The position numbers were made by a program, and so were the translations under genes. A stretch of DNA of 64,000 bases. Origin: Cobetia amphilecti (GTDB lineage Bacteria > Pseudomonadota > Gammaproteobacteria > Pseudomonadales > Halomonadaceae). Shown here one piece after another: positions 1-8,602 of this stretch. Location of the stretch: assembly GCF_030010415.1 (NCBI RefSeq), contig NZ_JASCSA010000006.1, one strand, 5' to 3'. Every line of letters starts with the position of its first letter. Position 1 is the first letter of the stretch. A model generated the notes under the pieces. That model made no database searches. It saw only the letters and a program-made list of their open reading frames with translations, and was not told the DNA's origin.

Positions 1-42
1 CGTCGCACCTGGCTGGCGTCACTGATGGGCGGCTGGCAATAA
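1..42 (+). CDS. possible 3' end of a gene cut by the window edge
   Basis: The first 42 bases read in frame 1 as 13 sense codons ending RRTWLASLMGGWQ and a TAA stop. This may be the tail of a plus-strand gene that begins outside the window. It is too short to recognise and could be chance. Confidence 0.3.
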   Translation, partial: RRTWLASLMGGWQ

Positions 43-542
43 TTGATCAATGACCTGATCGCCAGCTTCGATCCCCTGATGATCACTTGGGGACGTACAG
101 GATACCAATCAAGCCACTTCATGAGAGTGATTATCAATAACAATCGCCATTTTTCGATCTTTCCCTTTGATGGCGCGCGCTCTGTACGCATCTCTCGTTG
201 CCTGTTCCTCTTACCTCCCCTCTCTTGCTCGATCTCTCTTGAGCGGGCTCTCATGACCGCCTTCCGGTCTCTGCCCTGAGCGCCATCAGTAGCATTCGCA
301 GAGCAAGAGCGCAGCGTCACAGTGCGCCGCAAGGGCCTGAAAGCCTCTGGGACGACCTTGAGGGGTCGGTTACACTGTGCAGCGCTTCCACCATGGTCAT
401 GGCCCCCTTGGCCACGCCTCTTGAATCCTGTCGACGGAATGACCGCGAACCTGATGTCCACCTCTTCGCTGCTGAAACCCGCCGTGTGTGCGGTGCGCAC
501 CATCCCTCACTTCCTCGTGCCTGCCGGAGGGGAGATCGCATC
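43..542. other. 500-base gap, no convincing gene
   Basis: No open frame here has a credible start and codon use; the longest (about 78 codons from an ATT) reads as noise. Positions 160-245 are pyrimidine-rich with repeated CTCT steps. The end of the gap carries the ribosome binding site GGAGGGGA for the FUSC gene. A promoter presumably lies here, but I cannot point to clear -35/-10 boxes. Confidence 0.5.
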
Positions 543-1892
543 ATGAAATGGTTCTCGCACAATCCTTACTTCACCTACCTGCACCGCCAGCGCCTGCATA
601 TCCTGCGCGTGACCGTCGCCCTGACGCTGTGCTTTTCCATCATCGAACTGTTCAGCCTGCCGCACAGTTCCTGGGCGTTGGTCAGCACCGTGATGGTCAT
701 GGGCAACCTGCCCCACGTCGGCGGTGTCATCGACAAGGGCTGGCAACGTCTGGTCGGCACCCTGCTTGGTGGCCTGTGGGGCCTGATCCTGATTCTGGTC
801 GCCGAGCCTCTGCCGGGCGTGGTGCCCTTCTGGAGCATCGTCGGCATCGCCCTGGCGCTGAATGCCACCTTCAGCAATCGCTATGGCTACAGCTCGCTGC
901 TGTTCTGCGTCACGCTGCTGATGGTGATCGGGGATGGCAATCATGATCTCGGCATCGGGCTATGGCGCGTTTTCAATGTGGTGCTGGGCACCCTGATCAG
1001 CATCGTGGTCAGCATGGTGCTGCTGCCCCAGAAGGCGACGGATGTCTTCCGTTTCCTGCTGGCCGACAACCTCGACAAGCTGGCACGCCTCTACCACGGT
1101 CATACCAAGGCCGAGCGTGAGGGCGTCAATGAGGGTCTCGCGCTGGTGCGTGCCACCTCGGCGCAGCTGGTCAAGCAGCGCGGGCTGGTCGATGCCGTCG
1201 CTCAGGAAGGCCGTATCAATCGTGCCGACATCGAGGAAATCCTGTCCTTCGAGCGCCGCATGATCTCGACCATCGAACTGCTGCAGGAAACCCACTGGAA
1301 CACCCGCGAGGGGCATGAATTCATCGAGGGGCTGGATGGCCTGCGCGATGCCCAGCATCGTCTGGCCCGCGCCCTTGGCACCCTGGCCTTTCAGGTGCGC
1401 ACCGGCCAGAGCATCGAACTGACGGTGACGCCCTTTGACCTGCAACGCTATGCCGATGTCCGCAATGTCGAGAGCCGCAACGGCCGCGCGCTGTTCAGCC
1501 CGGCAGGCTACCTGTGGCTCAACCGCGAGCTGGCACGCCTGACCGAAGCGCTGGGCGAGCGCCTGGCCTTGCTGGAGCGGCTGCCGAGCCAGCGCCTGCA
1601 ACGCCGACTGCCGGGCCATGGCCTGATCAGTGATGCACGCCGCCTGTTCCTGCCGGAAGACCCGACACCGGGCGATACGGCAGCCCCCACCAGGCGCGAA
1701 AACAACGCTGGCGAGCAACACTCATCGGTCAGCGAAGCACCGGCCAGCAAAGCGACGGCCAATAATGAGACGACCAGCAAAGCGCCGGCGAGTGATGACA
1801 GCATCAATGACAACAGCAGCGATGAGCCAGACCGCCACGACAGGCACCAGCCGGACTCGGCCGGCAATGAGACTGCCAGGAAAGACACATGA
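543..1892 (+). CDS. FUSC-family inner-membrane protein (aromatic-acid exporter-like)
   Basis: This 449-residue protein has about six hydrophobic segments in its first 170 residues, including the FUSC-type stretch around SSWALVSTVMVMGN, and then a long soluble helical region. Relatives of this family (YccS, AaeB, YhcM groups) are membrane components linked to efflux of aromatic acids or to envelope functions; the substrate here cannot be told. The ATG at 543 was chosen over an earlier in-frame start because GGAGGGGA lies just upstream and the protein then starts MKWFSHNPY. The last 60 residues are a hydrophilic tail built from degenerate five-residue repeats (APASK, ATANN, ETTSK, APASD). Its stop overlaps the nadB start by four bases (ATGA), so the two are translationally linked. 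Confidence 0.85.
   Translation: MKWFSHNPYFTYLHRQRLHILRVTVALTLCFSIIELFSLPHSSWALVSTVMVMGNLPHVGGVIDKGWQRLVGTLLGGLWGLILILVAEPLPGVVPFWSIVGIALALNATFSNRYGYSSLLFCVTLLMVIGDGNHDLGIGLWRVFNVVLGTLISIVVSMVLLPQKATDVFRFLLADNLDKLARLYHGHTKAEREGVNEGLALVRATSAQLVKQRGLVDAVAQEGRINRADIEEILSFERRMISTIELLQETHWNTREGHEFIEGLDGLRDAQHRLARALGTLAFQVRTGQSIELTVTPFDLQRYADVRNVESRNGRALFSPAGYLWLNRELARLTEALGERLALLERLPSQRLQRRLPGHGLISDARRLFLPEDPTPGDTAAPTRRENNAGEQHSSVSEAPASKATANNETTSKAPASDDSINDNSSDEPDRHDRHQPDSAGNETARKDT
1737..1826 (+). repeat. six degenerate 15-bp repeats in the FUSC gene tail
   Basis: Six consecutive 15-base units start GCACCGGCCAGCAAA, GCGACGGCCAATAAT, GAGACGACCAGCAAA, GCGCCGGCGAGTGAT and continue more weakly. In frame they give a five-residue period. 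The resemblance falls off toward the 3' end, as expected for old slippage duplications. Confidence 0.65.
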
Positions 1893-3595
1893 ACTCAGTA
1901 TCCGGAGTGACTCCCGCAAGCCAGCATGACGTGCTGATCGTCGGTGGCGGCGCGGCAGGTTTGACCCTGGCACTCAGCCTCGCCAATCGCCTGCCAGCCG
2001 GCCCGCGCACCCGCCGCGTCACGCTGTTGCGTCCGGCGCGTGAGGCACAGGGCGCCAGCCGCTGGGCACAGGGCGGTATCGCGGCGGTGCTGGCGCCCGA
2101 GGACGATGTGGAATCCCATGTCGCCGACACCCTGATTGCCGGCGATGGCCTGTGCAACGAGCGTGCGGTGCGTTTCACCGTCGGTCACTCGCGGGAGGCC
2201 ATCGAATGGCTGATCGCGCTTGGCGTGCCCTTCACCCCGGCCGACGCTGACGCCAGCTACCCCTTCCACCTCACCCGTGAAGGGGGGCATGGTCGCCGCC
2301 GCATCATCCACGCCGCCGACGCCACCGGGCGGGCGCTGCTCGATACGCTCAGCGCCCACGTAGAAGCTCACCCGAACATCGAGATTCTCGAAGACCTGCT
2401 GGCCGTCGACATCGCGGTCAACGCGGGTCGCGCCAGTGGTCTGTGGGTGATGGACGGCACGGGCCAGCGCCAATGGCTGGCAGCCAATGACCTGGTGCTG
2501 GCCACCGGCGGCGCCAGCGGCCTGTTCGCCCACGCCACCAGCCCGAGCGCCAGCGTCGGTGATGGCATGGCGATGGCGACCCGCGCCGGCGCCAGCCTGA
2601 TGAACCTGGAGTTCCAGCAGTTTCATCCCACCTGCCTGTATGACCCCGATGGCACGCCCTTTTTGATCTCCGAGGCGGTACGGGGTGAAGGGGGACTGCT
2701 GCTGCGCCCGGATGGGCATCGTTTCATGGCCGATCATGATCCGCGCCTGGAGCTGGCGCCGCGTGATGTCGTGGCACGTGCCATCCTCGCCGAGATGCGC
2801 ACGCACGGCCTCGAGCATGTCTGTCTGGATATCAGCGCGCTGGGGGCCGAGGCGATCGAGCACCACTTCCCGACCATCGCCGAGCACTGCCTGGCACGCG
2901 GGATCGATATTCGTCATGCACCGATTCCCGTCGTCCCTGCCGCCCACTACAGCTGCGGCGGCATCGCCACCGGACTGGATGGCGCCAGCGACCTGCCCGG
3001 GCTGTGGGCCATCGGCGAAGTCGCCTGCACGGGCCTGCACGGCGCCAATCGCATGGCCAGCAACTCGTTGCTCGAGTGCCTGGTGCAGGCGCGCGCCTGT
3101 GGTGAAGCACTTGGGCAGCCGCGCCGCGCAGACGAGCCACGTCTGATCAGCACGCTCGACTCGCTGATGCCGCAGCACGCCACCCTGCTCACACAGCTTG
3201 CAGACAATGGTCAGGTCTGGCGCTGCGTGATGCGTCTGAGCGCCGACGAGGCGCGCACGCGCCTGCACAGCTTGCGCCAGCTGATGAGTCTGCAGGCGGG
3301 GATCGAGCGCAGCCAGCACGGCCTGAGGGAGGCGTTGAAGCAGATAGCGCAGTGGGTCTCGCTGGAGGCGGGGCAAACGGCGGAGACCGAGCAGCACAGG
3401 CAAGCTTCAGCGCCGCGTGCAGGGCTCGATCACTTTGCGCTCTATCAGGCCCTGACGCTGGCACCGCTGCTGCTGCTCTGTGCCCATCAGCGCCATGAGT
3501 CACGTGGCCTGCACTTCATCCGCGACTTCCCGATGCCGGCGCCGCGCGCCCGCGATAGCGTCATTCGGCTCTCGGCCTTCGCTGCCGCGACCTGA
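1889..3595 (+). CDS. nadB: L-aspartate oxidase
   Basis: NadB oxidises L-aspartate to iminoaspartate, the first step of de novo NAD synthesis, using FAD. The sequence shows the N-terminal dinucleotide-binding motif GGGAAG (residues 19-24), the family block SRWAQGGIAAV (57 onward), the substrate-loop motif SEAVRGEGG, and the C-terminal FAD-contact blocks HYSCGGIATG and LHGANRMASNSLLE. At 568 residues it is slightly longer than the E. coli enzyme (540). The start overlaps the stop of the FUSC gene (ATGA). The neighbour across the convergent boundary is ygfX-sdhE, a grouping also seen near nadB in other gammaproteobacteria. Confidence 0.97.
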   Translation: MNSVSGVTPASQHDVLIVGGGAAGLTLALSLANRLPAGPRTRRVTLLRPAREAQGASRWAQGGIAAVLAPEDDVESHVADTLIAGDGLCNERAVRFTVGHSREAIEWLIALGVPFTPADADASYPFHLTREGGHGRRRIIHAADATGRALLDTLSAHVEAHPNIEILEDLLAVDIAVNAGRASGLWVMDGTGQRQWLAANDLVLATGGASGLFAHATSPSASVGDGMAMATRAGASLMNLEFQQFHPTCLYDPDGTPFLISEAVRGEGGLLLRPDGHRFMADHDPRLELAPRDVVARAILAEMRTHGLEHVCLDISALGAEAIEHHFPTIAEHCLARGIDIRHAPIPVVPAAHYSCGGIATGLDGASDLPGLWAIGEVACTGLHGANRMASNSLLECLVQARACGEALGQPRRADEPRLISTLDSLMPQHATLLTQLADNGQVWRCVMRLSADEARTRLHSLRQLMSLQAGIERSQHGLREALKQIAQWVSLEAGQTAETEQHRQASAPRAGLDHFALYQALTLAPLLLLCAHQRHESRGLHFIRDFPMPAPRARDSVIRLSAFAAAT

Positions 3596-3600
3596 GCGGT

Positions 3601-4467
3601 TCAGCGTGGACGGGAGCCCTGGGCAGCGACGCGCCGCAGGGTCTCCAATGGCGGCGGCTGACGCGGCAAGCCATGCGGCAAGGGCGGCCACAGCAACCAC
3701 AGCCGCAGCTGGTGAAGGTCTTCGCTGGAGGCGCTATCCGGCCACAGCCACACCCGCTGGGTCTTCAGGTGCTGCTGGTCCGCGCCCTGCGCTCTCAAGC
3801 CCTGTAGCCCCATCCCCTGTGGCCCGAAGCCCTGCGGCGAGATCTCGAGTCCCAGCAGACGTGGTGAGCACCACAGACAGCGCACGTTGACGGGCTGCCA
3901 GCTGCGTGAGGCACCATCGGCCCACCACCAGCAGAGCTGCATCTCCGGATGACGATGGCGCGCATCTGACGCAGTCGGGGTGTCGCTGACTTCGGACTCG
4001 GCTTCGCTCTCTGCTTCGGTCTTGGCTTCAACCTCGTTCTCCGGCACTGGCGCCTGGCCACCACCGCTGGCAAGCGCCGCATCGGCGCAGAGGCTGCCCC
4101 CCAGGGCCAGCCAGACTCGCGCCTCGGGGTCCTTGAGGCGCCGCCGAGCCTGGCGCCACCATGACACCAGCTCTACGGCCTGCAGCAGCCAGCCCAGCCC
4201 CAACACGCTCAGCAGCGCCATGACACCATCCGGCAGCTGAGCGAGCCCCTCAAACGCACAATGCCCCGCCTCGAAAGGCAGGGCATTGCGTAGAAATTGC
4301 CACTGACAGGCCCACCACGTACTGACAACGAACTGGCCAGTCGCCAGCTCGGCAAGCCAGACCCACAAGGCGAGACTCGCCGCCAACAGCCCGACGCGCA
4401 GGCTGGCGTGGGTCGCGAACGCCTGTCTAGAGGCCCTTGAACTGATCGCGCTCGCCATTCTCGGCAT
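3601..4467 (-). CDS. ygfX: YgfX-family membrane protein with large low-complexity insert
   Basis: It lies directly after sdhE and overlaps it, exactly where ygfX (cptA) sits in gammaproteobacteria. Two hydrophobic helices near the N-terminus (around LLAASLALWVWLAE and LLSVLGLGWLLQAVE) and a C-terminal block resembling the YgfX end (RVWLWPDSASSEDLHQLRLW) support the family. YgfX has been described as a toxin-like partner of SdhE. At 288 residues it is about twice the E. coli length; the extra sequence is a Glu-rich 12-bp repeat (3989-4036) and a PQG-containing 15-bp repeat (3784-3843). The start is uncertain: ATG at 4467 or 4458, both inside sdhE. Confidence 0.7.
   Translation of the reverse strand: MPRMASAISSRASRQAFATHASLRVGLLAASLALWVWLAELATGQFVVSTWWACQWQFLRNALPFEAGHCAFEGLAQLPDGVMALLSVLGLGWLLQAVELVSWWRQARRRLKDPEARVWLALGGSLCADAALASGGGQAPVPENEVEAKTEAESEAESEVSDTPTASDARHRHPEMQLCWWWADGASRSWQPVNVRCLWCSPRLLGLEISPQGFGPQGMGLQGLRAQGADQQHLKTQRVWLWPDSASSEDLHQLRLWLLWPPLPHGLPRQPPPLETLRRVAAQGSRPR
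3784..3843 (-). repeat. four 15-bp repeats inside ygfX
   Basis: On the plus strand the units are GCCCTGCGCTCTCAA, GCCCTGTAGCCCCAT, CCCCTGTGGCCCGAA and GCCCTGCGGCGAGAT. In the ygfX frame they encode pentapeptides of the type GPQGM, GLQGL, RAQGA. Confidence 0.7.
3989..4036 (-). repeat. four 12-bp repeats inside ygfX
   Basis: On the plus strand the units are ACTTCGGACTCG, GCTTCGCTCTCT, GCTTCGGTCTTG and GCTTCAACCTCG, encoding an EAES-like tetrapeptide run in ygfX. Confidence 0.7.
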
Positions 4468-4702
4468 TGGCGATCACCATGTTGATCAGGCGCTGGTACT
4501 CGGCATTGCCGCACGGGTCGCGCTTCATCAGCCACACGAAGAGGTCCTGGTCCTCTTCGGCCAGCAGCTGCACATAAAGCGCCTTGTCGTCTTCGCTCAA
4601 GGCGTCGAAACGCTGCTCCAGAAACGGCAGCAGCAGCAGATCGAGCTCCCACATGCCGCGACGCGAATGCCAATGAAGCCGCTTGCGAATCACATCTTCC
4701 AT
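4427..4702 (-). CDS. sdhE: FAD assembly factor SdhE
   Basis: SdhE promotes covalent attachment of FAD to the flavoprotein subunit of succinate dehydrogenase and fumarate reductase. The 91-residue protein has the family hallmark RGMWE (residues 15-19, matching RGxxE of E. coli SdhE) and the expected small all-helical size. An upstream in-frame start exists at 4816, but the ATG at 4702 gives MEDVIRKRLHW, which aligns with the normal family N-terminus. The 3' end overlaps ygfX on the same strand. It is divergent from ihfB. Confidence 0.93.
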   Translation of the reverse strand: MEDVIRKRLHWHSRRGMWELDLLLLPFLEQRFDALSEDDKALYVQLLAEEDQDLFVWLMKRDPCGNAEYQRLINMVIANAENGERDQFKGL

Positions 4703-4832
4703 TGCCTGAACCTCAGTCGTCACATCAATGCGCGCAGTATACCCGAGGGGGGCGTCAGCGGCATCCGTTGACCCGTTGCTCGGGCAGGAATTGGCAATCC
4801 GTGCCGTGATCGGCAATGATGTCCCTAGTGCG

Positions 4833-4861
4833 TTGTTTTCTCAGGATTTGCCCATTATGCT
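4833..4861 (+). promoter_or_regulatory. sigma-70 promoter for ihfB
   Basis: TTGTTT at 4833-4838 and TATGCT at 4856-4861 are separated by exactly 17 bases. The start point would fall near 4868, about 100 bases before the ihfB ATG. Confidence 0.6.
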
Positions 4862-4971
4862 GAGGAGATAACAATCACAAGGATGCGTGTGCCTGTCCGG
4901 TGACAAGAGGTCGCCCGGCTGCCGCATCACGAACGCCTTTCGCGAGAAAGGTGCAGGCATGGAGAGATCCG

Positions 4972-5268
4972 ATGACCAAGTCCGAGCTGATCGAACAGAT
5001 AGCCATGCGACAGCCTGAGTTGTCGCTCAAGGATGTAGAGGCCGCGGTTCGCATCATCCTCGATGATGTGACAGACGCCCTGGCCCACGGCGGTCGCGTC
5101 GAGATTCGCGGTTTCGGCAGCTTCTCGCTGCACTATCGTGAGCCACGACTGGGGCGCAACCCCAAGACCGGTGAGCCGGTGGACCTGGATGGCAAGTTCG
5201 TCCCCCACTTCAAGCCCGGCAAGGAGCTGCGCGAGCAGGTCGATGCCAGTCGCGCCCTGGGGTATTGA
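4972..5268 (+). CDS. ihfB: integration host factor subunit beta
   Basis: IhfB pairs with IhfA to bend DNA by about 160 degrees at specific sites. The 98-residue protein shows the DNABII fold, with the beta-arm signature GRVEIRGFGSF and the conserved GRNPKTGEPV block followed by the HFKPGKELRE end. ATG 4972 was chosen over a start at 4900 because GGAGAGATCC lies just upstream and MTKSELIEQI is the family N-terminus. In most gammaproteobacteria rpsA lies directly upstream; here the upstream neighbour is sdhE on the opposite strand and ihfB has its own promoter. lapA-lapB follow, as usual. Confidence 0.96.
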   Translation: MTKSELIEQIAMRQPELSLKDVEAAVRIILDDVTDALAHGGRVEIRGFGSFSLHYREPRLGRNPKTGEPVDLDGKFVPHFKPGKELREQVDASRALGY

Positions 5269-5326
5269 CGACAGCGCGACCGATGACAGTGCTGAAGACG
5301 ACGGCGCGGCTGACTGACAGCGCTGC
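5267..5326 (+). repeat. four degenerate 15-bp repeats at the ihfB stop
   Basis: Units GACGACAGCGCGACC, GATGACAGTGCTGAA, GACGACGGCGCGGCT and GACTGACAGCGCTGC begin at the last bases of the ihfB stop codon and run into the 242-base gap before lapA. The rest of the gap shows no gene. Confidence 0.6.
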
Positions 5327-5510
5327 CCGCAGAGCAAGACCCGGCGTGACGGGGCCGGCTGGCTCAGCGCCGGCCGACATCTGCTCAAGCCGTCATGCCA
5401 GAGACGACAGCCACCCACCTCACGGCGTCGCCGCCAAGACTCGCGCGATGGGCAGTGATACACTCGCTCCCAGATGATTCACGACTGCATTTCATGACAA
5501 GGAAACCGTT

Positions 5511-5816
5511 ATGCGTTGGCTAAAAGGTCTCGTTCTGGCCGTGATCCTGCTGATCGTCCTGCTGGTCGGTATTCTCTTTGCCGTTCACAACCAGCAAGCC
5601 GTGCCCCTCGACCTCATCTGGGTAGAGCTGCCTGCTGCGTCCCTTTCCATGTGGCTGCTATTCTCGCTGGCCGTCGGCGTCGTGCTTGGCATGGTCGCGA
5701 TGACCGGCATGTACCTGCGCCTGCGCACGCTGTTGACCCGTGCCCAGCGTCGCAACCAGCAGCAACGAAAGGAACTGGACCAACTGCGCATCCAGGAGAT
5801 CAAGGAAGTGGCATAA
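5511..5816 (+). CDS. lapA: LapA-family inner-membrane protein
   Basis: LapA (YciS) is a small inner-membrane partner of LapB in control of lipopolysaccharide assembly. The 101-residue protein has a first helix from about residue 7 to 26 (VLAVILLIVLLVGILFAVHN), a second around 42-66 and a charged C-terminal coiled segment. The short motif FAVHNQQAVPLDL is typical of the family. The start at 5511 follows CAAGGAAACC. The lapB start codon is immediately after its TAA. Confidence 0.9.
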   Translation: MRWLKGLVLAVILLIVLLVGILFAVHNQQAVPLDLIWVELPAASLSMWLLFSLAVGVVLGMVAMTGMYLRLRTLLTRAQRRNQQQRKELDQLRIQEIKEVA

Positions 5817-6995
5817 ATGCCTGATCTGATATTGCTGGGATTGCTGATGGCGGCCATCGCCATCGGATTCTGGCTGGGGCGGCGTGATCGTCGCCCCGAT
5901 GAACAAGCACCGGCTCCTGCCACCCTGTCCCGCGACTACTTCGTCGGCCTCAATCATCTGCTCAACGAGCAGCCTGATCGTGCCATCGAAACCTTCGTTC
6001 AGGCCCTGGAAGTCAACAGCGACACCGTCGATACCCACATCGCGCTGGGCAATCTCTATCGCAGTCGCGGCGAAGTCGATCGTGCCGTCAAGATTCACCA
6101 GAACCTGCTGGCCCGCCCTGCCCTGGATAGCGAACAGGGCGAGCGTGTCCAGCTGGAACTGGCCCGCGACTTCATGCGCAGCGGTGTCTATGACCGCGCC
6201 GAGAAGCTGCTGGAAACCCTCCTCAAGCAAGCGCAGCACGACAGCCATCGGCGTGCCGGCCGCCGCCTGTTGATCGACCTCCTCGAGCGGGAACGGGAAT
6301 GGGAGGCCGCACTCGAAGTCGCCCACGCCATTCTGCGTCAGGAAGGCGGCATCCGCCGCGCGGCGGCCCACTGGCACTGCGAACTGGCCGCGCTGGATAT
6401 CGCCGAAGGTAGTCAGGCGATGGCCCGTAAGCGCCTCAAGCAGGCACTCTCCACCGACGAGAAATGCGTACGCGCCAACTGGATGCTGGCCGAGATCGAA
6501 TTCGATCATGCCAACTACAAACAGTGCATCCGCCTGCTGCAGCGCATCCCGCGTCAGGACACCGGCTTCACCCCCATCATCCTCGAGCCACTGGGCAACG
6601 CCTTTCGCATGCTGGATGACGAGAGCGGCCTGGTGCGCCTGTTGCATCAGGAAGTCGAGCGCGCGCCCTACACCACGACGGTCATCAGCCTTGCGCAATT
6701 GATCGAGCGCCGCGAGGGCGTCGAGGCCGCTGCCAGCTTCGCCAGCGAGCAACTGCATCGTCATCCCAGCCTGCGCGGCGTCGACTACCTGCTCGATCTC
6801 TACCTGCTGGATGCCGATGAGCGCGAGACCGAGCGTTTCAATCTGCTCAAGCGTCATACCCAGCAACTGATCCAGGCGCGTCCTCGCCATCGCTGTCATC
6901 GCTGCGGCTTCGAAGCCTCGATGCTGCTCTGGCAATGTCCGAAGTGTCGTCACTGGGGCACGGTCAAGCCGATCACCGGTCTGGAAGGCGAGTAA
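5817..6995 (+). CDS. lapB: lipopolysaccharide assembly protein B
   Basis: LapB (YciM) is a membrane-anchored TPR protein that, in E. coli, helps FtsH degrade LpxC and coordinates LPS synthesis. The 392-residue protein starts with one membrane anchor (about 3-19), followed by TPR-like helical pairs and a C-terminal rubredoxin-like metal site with two CxxC pairs (CHRCG and CPKCR), all family features at the family length. The ATG directly abuts the lapA stop, so the pair is an operon. A strong terminator follows. Confidence 0.95.
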   Translation: MPDLILLGLLMAAIAIGFWLGRRDRRPDEQAPAPATLSRDYFVGLNHLLNEQPDRAIETFVQALEVNSDTVDTHIALGNLYRSRGEVDRAVKIHQNLLARPALDSEQGERVQLELARDFMRSGVYDRAEKLLETLLKQAQHDSHRRAGRRLLIDLLEREREWEAALEVAHAILRQEGGIRRAAAHWHCELAALDIAEGSQAMARKRLKQALSTDEKCVRANWMLAEIEFDHANYKQCIRLLQRIPRQDTGFTPIILEPLGNAFRMLDDESGLVRLLHQEVERAPYTTTVISLAQLIERREGVEAAASFASEQLHRHPSLRGVDYLLDLYLLDADERETERFNLLKRHTQQLIQARPRHRCHRCGFEASMLLWQCPKCRHWGTVKPITGLEGE

Positions 6996-7049
6996 CGGCG
7001 CCAGCTGTTAGACAGATACCAGCAGACAGACCACAGACATCAGAACGAA

Positions 7050-7083
7050 AAGCCCCCTGCAGCACGCTGCAGGGGGCTTTTTC
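7050..7083. terminator. intrinsic terminator between lapB and the NSS gene
   Basis: The stem AGCCCCCTGCAG pairs with CTGCAGGGGGCT around a four-base loop. T-runs lie on the plus side and A-runs on the other, so it can serve both converging genes. Confidence 0.9.
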
Positions 7084-7138
7084 ATGCCGCTTTGATGACT
7101 AGCGGGCTGGCGCTATCGAACTGACGCTACCGATCATA

Positions 7139-8602
7139 TCAGCCCTGCTCGGCGGCACGCTCGCGCAGGCGCGGCGAGAGCAGCTCGCCCACGAGACAGG
7201 CTGCCAGTATGACGGCCACGAAATACGGCCAGTCGTCGAATGACAGCTCTGCGACGCCCAGGACATCGACGAAGATCGCCAGGATGCAGACCGGGCTGAC
7301 ATAGCGAATCATGAACAGCCACAGACGATAGCCGGCATCGCTCAGATTCAGCTCATCGCGCAGCATGCTGCTCTTGAAGACGAATCCGGCCAGCAGCGCC
7401 ATGGCGATGCCACCGATCGGCATCATCCAGCGCGAGGTCAGATAATCGAGCCAGTCGAAGAAGTGCTTGCCGGCCAGCGTCCAGTCCGCGCCGAGATTGA
7501 ACGACAGCATCGCGAACATCGCCACCAGCCACAGCACGCTGCCAGCCAGCCACGAGGCCTTGGTGCGGCTCATGTTGCGGTTCTCGCTCAGCCAGGCCAC
7601 AGTCGCCTCGATCATCGAGATGGCGGAGGTCAGGGCGGCGATCGAGAGCATGGCGAAGAACAGCACCCCGAACAGCTGCCCGAAGGGCATCTGGTTGAAG
7701 GCCACCGGCAGGCTCATGAAGATCAGCCCCGGCCCGGAGGACGGGTCCATGCCATTGGCGAAGATGATCGGGAAGATCGCCAGCCCCGCCATCAGCGCCA
7801 CCAGGGTATCGGCGATCGCCACCGTGAAGGTGGTGCGGGCGATGGAGGTGCCCGACGGCAGGTAGGAGCCGTAGGTGAGGATGGCGCCGGAGGCCAGCGA
7901 CAGGGTAAAGAAGGCATGCCCCAGCGCGGCCAGCACCCCTTCACTGCTCAAGCGCGTGACATCGAAATCGAACAGGAAGTGGAAGCCTGCCGAGAAGTTG
8001 CCCGAGGTCAGGGCATAGCCGATCATGATCAGCAGCATGATCACCATGCCCGGCATCATCCAGCGCACGCTCTTCTCGACGCCTTCCTGCACCCCTCGCC
8101 CGACGATCAGCATCGTCACCACCGTCACCAGCGTGGCCCAGCCACCCAGCGCCCAGGGGTTGGCGTTGCCGGCCTCGAAGATGGCGCCCAGCTCCGCGAC
8201 GCTGTGTCCGGACAGCGCGCCACTGGCCATCTTCCACAGGTAACTGAACGACCACCCCGCCACCACGACATAGAACGACAGGATCATGAAGCCGGCCAGC
8301 ATCGCGATCCAGCCGAAGACCTTCCACAACGGACTGGCCCCCGCCTCACGCGCCAGATTGGCAATCGCCTCGATGGGGCTGCCGCGCCCGCGCCGCCCGA
8401 AGGCGATCTCCGCCATCATCACGGGTACGCCCACGGCGAGAATGCAGGCCAGATACACCAGCACGAAGGCGCCTCCGCCGTACTCACCGGTGATATAGGG
8501 AAACTTCCAGATATTGCCCAGCCCTACCGCGGAACCGGTAGCTGCAAGGATGAAGCCCCAGCGACTGATCCAGAGATTCTTGGGTTGCTGTCTTGCCGTC
8601 AT
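7139..8602 (-). CDS. sodium-dependent transporter, NSS (SNF) family
   Basis: This 487-residue protein has the neurotransmitter:sodium symporter signature near its start (RWGFILAATGSAVGLGNIWK, where the unwound helix 1 binds Na+ and substrate) and about eleven or twelve hydrophobic segments. Bacterial members take up amino acids with Na+ (LeuT, TnaT, MhsT); the substrate here is not evident. The ATG at 8602 is supported by the match of MTARQQPKNLWISRWG to family N-termini. Na+-coupled uptake fits a halophilic or marine host. It converges on lapB with a shared terminator. Confidence 0.93.
   Translation of the reverse strand: MTARQQPKNLWISRWGFILAATGSAVGLGNIWKFPYITGEYGGGAFVLVYLACILAVGVPVMMAEIAFGRRGRGSPIEAIANLAREAGASPLWKVFGWIAMLAGFMILSFYVVVAGWSFSYLWKMASGALSGHSVAELGAIFEAGNANPWALGGWATLVTVVTMLIVGRGVQEGVEKSVRWMMPGMVIMLLIMIGYALTSGNFSAGFHFLFDFDVTRLSSEGVLAALGHAFFTLSLASGAILTYGSYLPSGTSIARTTFTVAIADTLVALMAGLAIFPIIFANGMDPSSGPGLIFMSLPVAFNQMPFGQLFGVLFFAMLSIAALTSAISMIEATVAWLSENRNMSRTKASWLAGSVLWLVAMFAMLSFNLGADWTLAGKHFFDWLDYLTSRWMMPIGGIAMALLAGFVFKSSMLRDELNLSDAGYRLWLFMIRYVSPVCILAIFVDVLGVAELSFDDWPYFVAVILAACLVGELLSPRLRERAAEQG

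Noticed and set aside
43..279. 78-codon plus-strand frame after the window start
   Set aside because: It begins at an ATT following a stop, has no ribosome binding site and a noise-like product.
1895..3403. 502-codon minus-strand frame
   Set aside because: Antisense shadow of nadB.
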